A stretch of 64,000 bases of DNA from a bacterium (lineage in GTDB: Bacteria > Bacteroidota > Bacteroidia > Flavobacteriales_D > Crocinitomicaceae), in NCBI GenBank assembly GCA_024742305.1, contig JANSYQ010000007.1:1-64000 (forward strand). The letters run 5' to 3'. Below the pieces are notes generated by a model that was not told where the DNA came from, ran no database searches, and saw nothing but the letters and a program-made list of their open reading frames with translations. Shown piece by piece: positions 25,359 to 34,227 of this stretch; position 1 is the stretch's first letter, and every line of letters begins with the position of its first letter. The translations under genes were made by a program, and so were the position numbers.

Positions 25359-26468
25359 ATGAAAAGTAATATCCTAATTATCCTATTTTTTTTAGCGTTT
25401 GGTTCTAACGCGCAGCACAATACTTACTACATCGGACACAGCGGTTTCGGATGGGACCTTATTGTAGGGGAAATGGTGAATGACTTGGCAGCCGACGCAG
25501 GTCATTTGAGTTATGATTATAATTATCAATTCATCGGAGGAACATGTCTTTCAACCCAATGGAATAATCACGCAACCCCGCAGGGAGGAACAGACTCTTG
25601 GGAGGAACTACCGAATGGGTACGATGTTGTGGTACTTGCAGAACAAATTCCCATTCAGGAAGTAATTTATGGGCATCCTTGGGGTTGTGAGTTGCGTTCT
25701 GTTGAATCGACCGATAACTTTTACGATCTTGCAAAATCCGGTAATCCGGATGCACGCATTTACTTAATGGAGTTCCACAACGAAGTAGATTTGACTTTAC
25801 CGGATCCATTTGCGGCATGGTCACAAATGAATCAATCCATGCGGCCATTATGGGAACAGGTGGCTGACTCCGTTGGTTTGATTAACAATGGACAAGTTTG
25901 TTTGGTTCCCGTCGCGGAGGCCTTTGAAGCATATGCAGACAGCATCATTGCAGGAACTGTCCAGGGAATCAATGATTGGACGGAAATTTTTGATCCAACA
26001 GATACTATTGTGGCTACCATTCATCCTACGGAACAAACGTATTATCTTGTAGCGTGCGTACATTATGCAACCATTTTTGGAGAGAGTCCCGTTGGACTAA
26101 CCCACGAAACGATTGCTGCTGCGGGTTGGGCATTTGACCCTCCAACGCCAGAGCAAGCTGCAATTATGCAAAATATCGCTTGGGAAGTCGTCTCAAATGA
26201 TCCATACAGCTGTGTTTCTACTCTAGACGTAATCGAGTCAACGCCAAAAATCCGGTTCCGTATGTATCCGAATCCGACATCGGGGAAGGTAATCATGGAG
26301 CTTCCTAAAAACGTTGATCGCATCTTAATTTCTGATCTGCACGGAAAACTGATAATGGAGCCAAATCTAGCTTCGCAGGAATTACAAATTAATCTTACTT
26401 CCGGGGTGTATCATGTACAAGTGTTCACAGAAAAAGAGTTCATTTCACAGCGATTAATCGTGCGATAA
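25359..26468 (+). CDS. T9SS-sorted SGNH-hydrolase-like secreted protein
   Basis: A 369-residue secreted protein with a signal peptide (1-18, ending FGSNAQ). The region YYIGHSGFGWDLIVGEM near the N-terminus and DTIVATIHPTEQTYYLVACVHYATI near residue 225 resemble block I and the D-x-x-H block of SGNH esterases, but the usual GDS is replaced by GHS, so the family call is tentative. The last 75 residues (FRMYPNPTSGKVIMELP to QRLIVR) are a type A T9SS sorting domain, so the protein is exported across the outer membrane and may be surface-attached. Confidence 0.75.
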   Translation: MKSNILIILFFLAFGSNAQHNTYYIGHSGFGWDLIVGEMVNDLAADAGHLSYDYNYQFIGGTCLSTQWNNHATPQGGTDSWEELPNGYDVVVLAEQIPIQEVIYGHPWGCELRSVESTDNFYDLAKSGNPDARIYLMEFHNEVDLTLPDPFAAWSQMNQSMRPLWEQVADSVGLINNGQVCLVPVAEAFEAYADSIIAGTVQGINDWTEIFDPTDTIVATIHPTEQTYYLVACVHYATIFGESPVGLTHETIAAAGWAFDPPTPEQAAIMQNIAWEVVSNDPYSCVSTLDVIESTPKIRFRMYPNPTSGKVIMELPKNVDRILISDLHGKLIMEPNLASQELQINLTSGVYHVQVFTEKEFISQRLIVR

Positions 26469-26646
26469 GAACGACCAAACTACATGAAAATTTACAAGGG
26501 CAAGATTCTGCAAACGAACGTAAGGCTTGTTTGTCTTCTCAATTGAACCAGGTCAACTCATTTCCCTATTTTTCAGTCAACTTAATAGAGCATTCCATGA
26601 CTGGGTAGTTTATTTGAAATTCCTCAGTCATAATTCCCAAAGTCCC

Positions 26647-26654
26647 TATCTTTG
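26647..26654 (+). promoter_or_regulatory. -7 box TATCTTTG before dus
   Basis: TATCTTTG matches TAnnTTTG and ends eight bases before the ATG at 26663, so the transcript leader would be nearly absent. A TTG 30 bases upstream is further away than usual. Confidence 0.45.
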
Positions 26655-26662
26655 CACCACCA

Positions 26663-27658
26663 ATGGTAAAAATCCGAGATATTGAATTGGGGAACTTCCC
26701 GCTTTTGTTGGCTCCCATGGAGGATGTCAGCGATCCACCGTTCCGTGCATTGTGCAAGGAAAATGGTGCCGATTTGATGTACACGGAGTTCATTTCTTCA
26801 GAAGGATTGATTCGGGATGCGGCAAAAAGCGTTCAGAAGTTGGACATCTACGAGTACGAACGCCCCATCGGAATCCAAATTTTTGGGTCTGAAATCGACT
26901 CCATGAAGCAAACAGCGGAAATTGTCGAACAAACCCATCCGGATATTTTGGATATTAATTACGGCTGTCCTGTAAAAAAGGTGGCGTGTAAAGGTGCTGG
27001 CGCTGGAATCTTACAAGATATCCCGAAAATGGTCAAAATGACCGCCGAGATTGTAAAATCCACAAAGTTGCCAGTTACGGTAAAGACGCGTCTTGGTTGG
27101 GATGACAACACCAAGTATATCGTTGAGGTAGCTGAGCGATTGCAAGATGTGGGAATTGAAGCCATTTCGATTCACGGTCGTACGCGAAAGCAAATGTACA
27201 AGGGAGAGGCGGATTGGTCGTTGATTGCCGATGTTCGGAATAATCCACGTATGCGCATTCCCGTTTTCGGAAATGGAGATATAGACTCTCCTGAAAAGGC
27301 GGTAGAGTATAAGTCGAAATATGGTGTTGACGGCGTTATGATTGGGCGCGCATCTATTGGAAATCCGTGGATTTTTAATGAGATCAAGCACTACATTGAA
27401 ACGGGCACTCATAAGGCAAAACCCACGGTCGAAGATAAGGCGAAAGCAGCGCTACGTCATTTAGAGATGAGTGTGAAATGGAAGGGGGAGACCTTGGGTG
27501 TAGCCGAAATGAAACGGCATTATACGAACTATTTCAAGGGAATTGCGCACTTCAAAGAGACGCGCATGAAACTGGTGACTTCGTTCGATTTGAATGAAAT
27601 TCGCGAGATTTTGCAATCTATCAAAGAGAATGCAGATAATTACGAGGTGGTAATTTGA
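26663..27658 (+). CDS. dus: tRNA-dihydrouridine synthase
   Basis: A 331-residue flavoenzyme of the Dus family (DusB-like), which reduces uridine to dihydrouridine in tRNA with FMN and NADPH. It has the TIM-barrel start LLLAPMEDVSDPPFRALC, the NYGCPVKKVACKGAGAGIL segment with catalytic Cys102, VKTRLGWDD, ISIHGRTRKQMYKGEADW and the phosphate-binding FGNGDI and GVMIGRASIGNPWIF. Length is normal. Cytoplasmic housekeeping function. Confidence 0.96.
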   Translation: MVKIRDIELGNFPLLLAPMEDVSDPPFRALCKENGADLMYTEFISSEGLIRDAAKSVQKLDIYEYERPIGIQIFGSEIDSMKQTAEIVEQTHPDILDINYGCPVKKVACKGAGAGILQDIPKMVKMTAEIVKSTKLPVTVKTRLGWDDNTKYIVEVAERLQDVGIEAISIHGRTRKQMYKGEADWSLIADVRNNPRMRIPVFGNGDIDSPEKAVEYKSKYGVDGVMIGRASIGNPWIFNEIKHYIETGTHKAKPTVEDKAKAALRHLEMSVKWKGETLGVAEMKRHYTNYFKGIAHFKETRMKLVTSFDLNEIREILQSIKENADNYEVVI

Positions 27659-27789
27659 GTTTAGCTAAAACAAGTGTTTGTCAATCAGTGCTTAACATTT
27701 CTAGAATTATAGAATTTGGTAATTAGGCAAATGTCTAATTTGGGCAATATTATGCACATAAATAGCACGCTTCAACTACCTTCTTCCCA

Positions 27790-29250
27790 TTAATCTACGG
27801 TTTTCGTACATCGCAATGTCCGAGAATTTCCCTTCGAATCCGTACAATGAATTAACACGATTCCGGTATACGAAGTCTCAAATTGCAAAGCAACACCATC
27901 ATTTTCTGATATCGTGGAAAACGGAATTTGTCTTCCGTCAGGTGTAAATACCCCTTGAACATTTACTGCTTCTGTTACAAATGTCTCATTCCCTTGGGTT
28001 GGGTTGGGATAGACAGAAATAGGCGAGAGTTCCAACGATGTCAATCCCGCAACACTTTGTACCGATCCACGTCGATACATTACATTTCCGTTAGCATCAT
28101 CTTGATAGAATAAATGCGCCATTCCATTTTTATAGAGAATATGCGGATTCGTTTGGTTGGCCACGGTAATCTCGTTTGCTCGTAGTTTCATTGCTGAAAG
28201 GTTGGCAAGTGCATTCACTCCACCATTTGTGCTTACAGAGTAGTAAATGTCTTTATTGGTGCCGATGCGCTCTTCCCAAGCTAGGAGGATGGTATCGTTT
28301 GCACCGGAAATGGTAGGGTAGTTCTGTCCTCCTGAAGGTGTCGGGACATTTACAATCTCCGTCATATTTAAGCCTCCGTTGACATCAGAACGCGATACAT
28401 ATACTTGATAAGTTCCGGAAGCGTTGCTTGCGAATGTGGTGTAGAAATTATTTCCTTCGAAAAGTCCGTCCATGCCACTCGCTGGGCATTGTGAGATGTT
28501 CCAGTCTAGTTGATCTACGTTTTCCGTGTAGGGAAATGTTTGTCCATCATCGACGGAAAGAACTCCATGTACATCGCGTATGTTATTTTCATTGTTTCGG
28601 AAAAGCAACATTTCTCGACTTCCATCAATAACAACCTCAGAAGGACAACAATCGCAAGCCTCACCAGGAATAGGGGTCGTTACTTCCAATGCTGGGCCGA
28701 AAGTCAACCCTCCGTCATTCGATTGGAAAAGCGCCTGCCTTGGATTCGCCCAAGAGCCGTCATGAATCATAATAGCAACTGTTGGATTTCCATTATCATC
28801 CATTTCAATGGATGGCAACCAATGATTTCCTCCGGTGTAACTTCCCACACGAATGGTATCGGAAAAGGTTACTCCACCATCAACCGAGCGCACTACGTAT
28901 ACGTTACCCGATTCGGCTGGTTTTAACTTAAAAACGGCAATTACGGTGTCGCCCTTTGATGCAATATCAGGACCTGTCCAAGTTGCCGCGTAAGTAGAAG
29001 TTCCGGGAGGAAGAACAGACTGCGTATCAAATCCGCTGCCGTTCCAGCGAGAAATGAACAAGTTTTCATCACCAAAACCTGCATATACCACAACGGGTAT
29101 ATCGTTCACCATTGTGGCTCGTGGTCGGATGTTTCCATAGATGCTCCCGTCAGATACGATGGACTCTGGATCCCATGCAATCCCCGTTTGACAAATGCTT
29201 CCAAATGCAATCAGAAGAAAGGTTGTTGTGATGATATAAATTGACTTCAT
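27790..29250 (-). CDS. BNR-repeat (sialidase-fold) T9SS protein
   Basis: A 486-residue secreted protein with a signal peptide (ending GSICQ) and a six-bladed-propeller-like body. Four Asp-box/BNR-type motifs are visible: SVDGGVTFSD, SNDGGLTFGP, SVDDGQTFPY and STNGGVNAL. A CDCCPSE cysteine cluster near residue 200 is unusual and may bind metal or form disulfides. The catalytic Arg triad of true sialidases was not identified, so activity is unproven. The C-terminal 85 residues (LSPISVYPNPTQGN to the end) are a T9SS sorting domain. Confidence 0.85.
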   Translation of the reverse strand: MKSIYIITTTFLLIAFGSICQTGIAWDPESIVSDGSIYGNIRPRATMVNDIPVVVYAGFGDENLFISRWNGSGFDTQSVLPPGTSTYAATWTGPDIASKGDTVIAVFKLKPAESGNVYVVRSVDGGVTFSDTIRVGSYTGGNHWLPSIEMDDNGNPTVAIMIHDGSWANPRQALFQSNDGGLTFGPALEVTTPIPGEACDCCPSEVVIDGSREMLLFRNNENNIRDVHGVLSVDDGQTFPYTENVDQLDWNISQCPASGMDGLFEGNNFYTTFASNASGTYQVYVSRSDVNGGLNMTEIVNVPTPSGGQNYPTISGANDTILLAWEERIGTNKDIYYSVSTNGGVNALANLSAMKLRANEITVANQTNPHILYKNGMAHLFYQDDANGNVMYRRGSVQSVAGLTSLELSPISVYPNPTQGNETFVTEAVNVQGVFTPDGRQIPFSTISENDGVALQFETSYTGIVLIHCTDSKGNSRTLRCTKTVD

Positions 29251-29273
29251 AAAATGGATTATTAGTGGTGGTT

Positions 29274-30311
29274 TTAGTCTTGATGATCGTAAATCTCAAT
29301 AGTAATTTTGCCGTTTTCAGTGATGTACCCTCGATACATCCCCGCAGTATTGAAAGGAAGGCTCACGTTTCCGTCTTTGTCCAAAGCAATCAATCCGCCT
29401 TTTCCGCCCATTTCAGTTTGCTTTTCAATCACTCTCTGTGTGGCTTCTTCAATGGTCATTTCTGAATATTCCATGAGTGCAGCAACATCATAGGCTACAA
29501 CGTTTCGAATGAAAAATTCCCCGTGCCCTGTGCAGGAAACGCCCACCAATTCGTTGGCATACGTGCCCGCCCCAATTATGGGTGAGTCGCCAATTCGATG
29601 GTATCTTTTGTTGGTCATTCCTCCTGTAGAAGTTCCTGCTGCAAGGTTTCCAGCGCTATCTAGGGCAACTGCTCCAACGGTTCCAAATTTTTTATCCTCG
29701 ATATAATCGACATTAAATTCGTTTTCGGATTCGTCAAATTCGCCACGGTCGTCGCCGTCGTGATCCAACACAGATTTTTCGTGATCTTGAACGCGCTTGA
29801 GTTGTTTTAATCGCACATCACTTTTGAAGTAAGATGAGTCCACGATCGTAACGCGTTGTTTTTCCGCGAACTCTTCAGCACCTTTTCCTGCTAGCATCAC
29901 ATGTTCCGATTTCTCCATCACAGCAATAGCTGCATCAATCGGGTTCTTAATAGTGCTCACTCCAGCCACGGCGCCCGCTTGTTTATCAGACCCACGCATA
30001 ATGGATGCGTCCATTTCCTGTGTTTCATCATTGGTATAAACGGCTCCCTTTCCTGCATTAAACAAGGGCGAATCCTCCATGACATGAATGGCCGACTGTA
30101 CTGCCTGAACACTCGTTTTTCCTGCGGTTAAGGCATCATACCCAGCTTGCAAGGCTTCACGAAGTTTTGCTTCATAAGCTGCCTCCTTTTCTTCGGTCAT
30201 ATTCTTCTTGAGTATGGTGCCAGCACCACCGTGAATCACCAAAACCACCTTGTCTTGTGCCTGCGCAGAAATGCTCATAATGATGAAAATTGATAAAATA
30301 TAGAATCGCAT
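29274..30311 (-). CDS. isoaspartyl peptidase / L-asparaginase (Ntn hydrolase)
   Basis: A 345-residue precursor of the plant-type asparaginase family (peptidase T2). It starts with a signal peptide (FYILSIFIIMSISAQAQ) from the chosen ATG; an upstream start would add 30 residues. It shows VLVIHGGAGTI, FNAGKGAVY and MDASIMRG in the alpha part, and the self-cleavage site FGTVGAVALD, where Thr becomes the N-terminal nucleophile of the beta chain, followed by AAGTSTGGMTNKRYHRIGDSPIIGAG. It would hydrolyse isoaspartyl dipeptides or asparagine in the periplasm. It lies 24 bases upstream of the BNR gene on the same strand. Confidence 0.94.
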   Translation of the reverse strand: MRFYILSIFIIMSISAQAQDKVVLVIHGGAGTILKKNMTEEKEAAYEAKLREALQAGYDALTAGKTSVQAVQSAIHVMEDSPLFNAGKGAVYTNDETQEMDASIMRGSDKQAGAVAGVSTIKNPIDAAIAVMEKSEHVMLAGKGAEEFAEKQRVTIVDSSYFKSDVRLKQLKRVQDHEKSVLDHDGDDRGEFDESENEFNVDYIEDKKFGTVGAVALDSAGNLAAGTSTGGMTNKRYHRIGDSPIIGAGTYANELVGVSCTGHGEFFIRNVVAYDVAALMEYSEMTIEEATQRVIEKQTEMGGKGGLIALDKDGNVSLPFNTAGMYRGYITENGKITIEIYDHQD

Positions 30312-30468
30312 GGTGTCTAAGTTAGATAAAAGATTGCTTTGCACATAAATTGGATCGCTTCGCTTTTGAATGGAATAGAAGGATGGGACCATCGAATCCA
30401 TCCATTCCTGACCAAAGTCATTATTTCAACCATACTATTTCCCGTCATTTGCCAGTAAATTGAAGGCT

Positions 30469-31701
30469 ATGTGGAAGAAGTTAAATCAAAGTCTGATCAG
30501 GGAGCGCGTTTTTGGTGCATTGCGGAAGAACAGAGGGTTTCGTGGAGAAAATGTGTTGGGCCTGCCTGCATCTTTTTTGGACACAAAAGTGTTTTCGCCC
30601 GATCATACATTGTTGGACAATGCACCGTTTTTGTCGACGATGGTGGAAAATCCCAATCATATTGGTTGTCATACTTTGAGTCAATCTGAAACCTATTTCG
30701 AAGGTACGCATGCCTTAGAGCGAGAAACAATTCGAATTTGTGCCGAGGAAATTATGGGGGCGCAAGAGAATTCGTGCGATGGTTACGTGGCGTCAGGCGG
30801 GACAGAAGCAAATCTTCAGGCCATTTGGATTTACAGGAATTACTTCGTTCAAGAGTTCGGTGCAAAGCATGAAGAAATTGCGATTATCGGGAGTGAGCAC
30901 ACCCATTATTCCACGGCCAAAGCAGCCAATTTGTTGCATTTGAGATGGTCGCCAGTCGAGACAAGTGAAGAGACGATGGCAATAACGCAAGAAGGAGTAG
31001 AGAAAACCATAGGTTACCTTGAGAAACAGGGAGTGCGCTACTTCATTGTTGTTGCTAATATGATGACAACCATGTTTGGCTCAGTGGACAACATCGACAT
31101 GTATTTGGATGCCCTATTAAAAAGAAATCTCTCTTTTAAAATTCATGTGGATGCAGCATTCGGCGGGTTCTACTTTCCGTTTTCTAGCAACGATATGCAG
31201 TTGACTTTCAATAACCCGCATGTCAACTCCATTACCATGGATGCTCATAAAATGGCACAAGCACCTTATGGCACAGGAATTTTTCTCATCCGAAAAGGTT
31301 GGATGCAATACGCGCACACCAAAGAAGCTAGTTATGTCGAAGGTCAAGATTCTACCTTGATTGGAAGTAGATCGGGTGCCAATGCCATCGCCGTTTGGAT
31401 GATTTTAATGACCTACGGAAAGTTTGGTTGGCACGAAAAAATATTTGTCTTGCAAAAACGCACCGATTGGCTCTGCGACAAACTGAACGATCGAGAAATA
31501 CGTTATTGCAGACACCCAAAAAGTAACATTGTCACTATTGATAGTTCGCATTTGAGTAGGGAAGTCGCGGCTACTTTTGGATTGGTTCCCGACAATTATA
31601 ATGCACCGAAGTGGTATAAGATCGTCGTCATGGAGCACGTGGAAATTGAACATTTGGAGCGCTTTCTTGAAAACGCTTTTTGCGAAGTTGCTCTACCCTA
31701 G
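30469..31701 (+). CDS. PLP-dependent (group II-like) decarboxylase
   Basis: A 410-residue pyridoxal-phosphate enzyme of the group II amino acid decarboxylase type. It has GYVASGGTEANLQAIWIYRNY (PLP phosphate region), HVDAAFGGFYFPF with the PLP-nitrogen Asp, and SITMDAHKMAQAPYGTGIFL with the Schiff-base Lys261. The ATG (MWKKLNQSL) is preferred to a TTG three codons earlier. It would decarboxylate an amino acid (tyrosine, glutamate, aspartate or histidine; not distinguishable) in the cytoplasm. Its stop overlaps the convergent gene by four bases. Confidence 0.92.
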   Translation: MWKKLNQSLIRERVFGALRKNRGFRGENVLGLPASFLDTKVFSPDHTLLDNAPFLSTMVENPNHIGCHTLSQSETYFEGTHALERETIRICAEEIMGAQENSCDGYVASGGTEANLQAIWIYRNYFVQEFGAKHEEIAIIGSEHTHYSTAKAANLLHLRWSPVETSEETMAITQEGVEKTIGYLEKQGVRYFIVVANMMTTMFGSVDNIDMYLDALLKRNLSFKIHVDAAFGGFYFPFSSNDMQLTFNNPHVNSITMDAHKMAQAPYGTGIFLIRKGWMQYAHTKEASYVEGQDSTLIGSRSGANAIAVWMILMTYGKFGWHEKIFVLQKRTDWLCDKLNDREIRYCRHPKSNIVTIDSSHLSREVAATFGLVPDNYNAPKWYKIVVMEHVEIEHLERFLENAFCEVALP

Positions 31702-32135
31702 CTTTCCGTTTTTTCTTTCTGTTTCAATGACCATTCCAAGGCTTTATCCAAAGAGTAAAAAAACTTCGTGGGACGTACGGGTTTGTTGAACTTGAGGTAG
31801 AAATCACCCATCATTTTTTGTGGTAAGTTGGAAATCACTAGGGCATCTGACAGTGAAAACTCGGTGCCATCAGCTGTTGCTCTTCGCTTTCGTAGTTCAG
31901 GGTCAACTTCCGAGAAACTGGCAAACTCAAAAATGAAATGATATCGCTTGTCTTCACCATGCTTTCGGATATACTTCTGACAGTTCGTAAAGACCTCCAT
32001 GGTAATACTGAAGTACTTGGGAACTTTAACGAGCAACAAACCGTTTTCATAAATAGCCAAAACCAACCCATCAATTGTAGCGGAATCGACCAATTCGGAT
32101 TGAAAAATATCCGTGTTCTGACTTTTAGGGCTCAT
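31698..32135 (-). CDS. STAS-like cytoplasmic protein
   Basis: A 145-residue soluble protein with alternating strands and helices: DGLVLAIYENGLLLVKVPKYF, RYHFIFEFASFSEV, SLSDALVISNLPQKMMGDFYLKFNKPVRPTKFFYS. The layout and the late loop resemble STAS/SpoIIAA-like proteins of Bacteroidota, but no phospho-acceptor Ser is clear. Function unknown. It is squeezed between two plus-strand genes, divergent from the paaZ-like gene by 39 bases, and could regulate neither or either. Confidence 0.7.
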   Translation of the reverse strand: MSPKSQNTDIFQSELVDSATIDGLVLAIYENGLLLVKVPKYFSITMEVFTNCQKYIRKHGEDKRYHFIFEFASFSEVDPELRKRRATADGTEFSLSDALVISNLPQKMMGDFYLKFNKPVRPTKFFYSLDKALEWSLKQKEKTES

Positions 32136-32174
32136 TTTATTATGGCTATCTTTAGCTGACTAAAAATAATAATA

Positions 32175-34226
32175 ATGCAACGATATCAAAGCTATATTTT
32201 AGGTGAATGGACTGACGGAGAAGGGGTTGAAACAAAACTCTACAATGCAATAACGGGAGAGCAGTTTGGAGAGACATCCAGTGCTGGTTTCGATTATGCA
32301 GCCATTTTGGAATATGGAAGAAGAACAGGCGGTGCGCAATTACGCAAGATGACCTTTCAAGAAAGAGGTCGAATGCTTAAAGCACTTGCCCTTCATTTGT
32401 TATCGTTGAAAAAGAAATATTACGAAGTCAGTGCATGGACAGGAGCCACCAAAGTTGATTCGTGGATTGATATCGAAGGGGGAATCGGAAACCTTTTCGC
32501 CAATGCATCCTTGCGTCGTCAGTTTCCGGACTTACCGTATTACGTGGATGGAACCATGGCGCCGCTTTCCAAAGAAGGAACTTTCATTGGACATCACATT
32601 ATGACTCCGAAGCAAGGAGTTGCCGTTCATATCAATGCATTTAACTTCCCAATTTGGGGAATGCTCGAAAAGATTGCGGTTAACTTAATGGCTGGTGTTC
32701 CTGCTGTGGTAAAACCTTCGGAATACACTTGTTACCTGACCGAAGTCATGGTGCGCGATATTATTGCATCAGGCATTTTACCGGAAGGGTCACTACAGTT
32801 GGTTTGTGGCTTGGGTCGAGGAATAATTGACCACGTTGACTTGGAAGATACCGTTACATTTACCGGAAGTGCTCACACTGGAAAAGTCTTGAAAGCCTTG
32901 CCACATATTACAGAAAGAAGCGTTGCCTTTAACTTGGAGGCAGATTCACTCAATGCGTCTGTTTTGGGCGAAAAAGCAACTCCCGACACAGAAGAATTTG
33001 CCTTGTTTGTGAAGGAGGTTACCAAAGAAATTACCGTAAAGGCTGGACAGAAGTGTACCGCAGTTCGTCGTATCATCGTTCCTGAAAACTTGTTGGAGGA
33101 TGTACAAGAAGCTATTTCCAAGCGATTGAGCACAACCATGATTGGCGATCCATCTCAGGAAGGTGTTCGAATGGGGGCTCTAGCAACTCGCACGCAAGTG
33201 GATCGTGTTCGTGAAAATGTGGAGTTTCTCGCGAAATCACAGGAAATGGTTTACGGTGACTTGGACAATTTTGACGTTGTAGGTGCTGATAAAAATAAAG
33301 GTGCATTCTTCTCCCCAATTCTTTTCAGAAACAGTGATCCATTCAATAAGGTGGATGTTCACAACGTGGAGGCATTCGGTCCCGTTTCAACCATTATGCC
33401 GTACAAAAACATGGATGAAGCTGTTGAGCTAGCACGAATGGGGAAAGGATCGTTGGTATCTTCAATCGTAACACCAGACGACAAAGAAGCGCGCGAATAC
33501 GTTGTGGGTGCGGCTAGCATGCACGGACGAATTTTGGTGTTGAACAAAGATTGTGCGAAAGAAAGCACGGGACATGGTTCTCCAATGCCGTTGCTAACGC
33601 ACGGTGGTCCTGGTCGTGCTGGAGGTGGTGAAGAAATGGGAGGAAAACGAGGAATCTTGCATTATTTACAACGTACTGCGATACAAGGTCACCCAACAAC
33701 AATCACAGAAATCACACAGCAATTCCAAGTAGGTGCGGCAATGCCAGAAGCAAATCCGCACGTGTTCCGTAAGCACTTCGAAGAGTTGGTCGTAGGAGAA
33801 ACGGTATTCACACATAAGCATACAGTTACCGAATCCGACATTGTGAACTTTGCGAATGTATCAGGCGATAATTTCTACGCACACATGGATGAGACTTCCT
33901 TAGATGGAACCATCTTTGAACGACGTGTGGCACACGGTTACTTCCTGCTGTCGAAAGCGGCGGGATTGTTCGTTGATCCGAAAAAAGGACCTGTTCTCTT
34001 GAACTATGGAATTGACGAAGCGCGATTCACCAAGCCTGTTTACCCAGGTGCAACCATCGGTGTTCGATTTACCGTTAAAGAAAAAATTGATCAGGAGAAA
34101 CGCTCAGACGATGATATTGCCAAAGGAATCGTGAAGTTCTTAGTTGATATTTACGACGAAACTGGAGAAACTTGCGGAATGGCAACCATTTTAACGATGG
34201 TGCGCAAGATTGATCAATCGAAGTAA
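32175..34226 (+). CDS. paaZ: bifunctional aldehyde dehydrogenase / MaoC enoyl-CoA hydratase (PaaZ-like)
   Basis: A 683-residue fusion, matching the length of the phenylacetate-pathway ring-opening enzyme PaaZ. Residues 1-520 form an aldehyde dehydrogenase: FNLEADSLN (general base Glu) and GQKCTAVRR with the catalytic Cys294. Residues 535-680 form a MaoC-like hydratase: IVNFANVSGDNFYAHMDE with the Asp/His pair. In the known pathway the hydratase opens oxepin-CoA and the dehydrogenase oxidises the resulting aldehyde. No other paa genes lie in the window. A TATCTTTA box is seen about 20 bases upstream. Confidence 0.93.
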   Translation: MQRYQSYILGEWTDGEGVETKLYNAITGEQFGETSSAGFDYAAILEYGRRTGGAQLRKMTFQERGRMLKALALHLLSLKKKYYEVSAWTGATKVDSWIDIEGGIGNLFANASLRRQFPDLPYYVDGTMAPLSKEGTFIGHHIMTPKQGVAVHINAFNFPIWGMLEKIAVNLMAGVPAVVKPSEYTCYLTEVMVRDIIASGILPEGSLQLVCGLGRGIIDHVDLEDTVTFTGSAHTGKVLKALPHITERSVAFNLEADSLNASVLGEKATPDTEEFALFVKEVTKEITVKAGQKCTAVRRIIVPENLLEDVQEAISKRLSTTMIGDPSQEGVRMGALATRTQVDRVRENVEFLAKSQEMVYGDLDNFDVVGADKNKGAFFSPILFRNSDPFNKVDVHNVEAFGPVSTIMPYKNMDEAVELARMGKGSLVSSIVTPDDKEAREYVVGAASMHGRILVLNKDCAKESTGHGSPMPLLTHGGPGRAGGGEEMGGKRGILHYLQRTAIQGHPTTITEITQQFQVGAAMPEANPHVFRKHFEELVVGETVFTHKHTVTESDIVNFANVSGDNFYAHMDETSLDGTIFERRVAHGYFLLSKAAGLFVDPKKGPVLLNYGIDEARFTKPVYPGATIGVRFTVKEKIDQEKRSDDDIAKGIVKFLVDIYDETGETCGMATILTMVRKIDQSK

Positions 34227-34227
34227 G

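Noticed and set aside
32175-34226. Part of a paa degradation operon
   Set aside because: The neighbours are a STAS-like protein, a decarboxylase and T9SS cargo genes; none belongs to the phenylacetate pathway.
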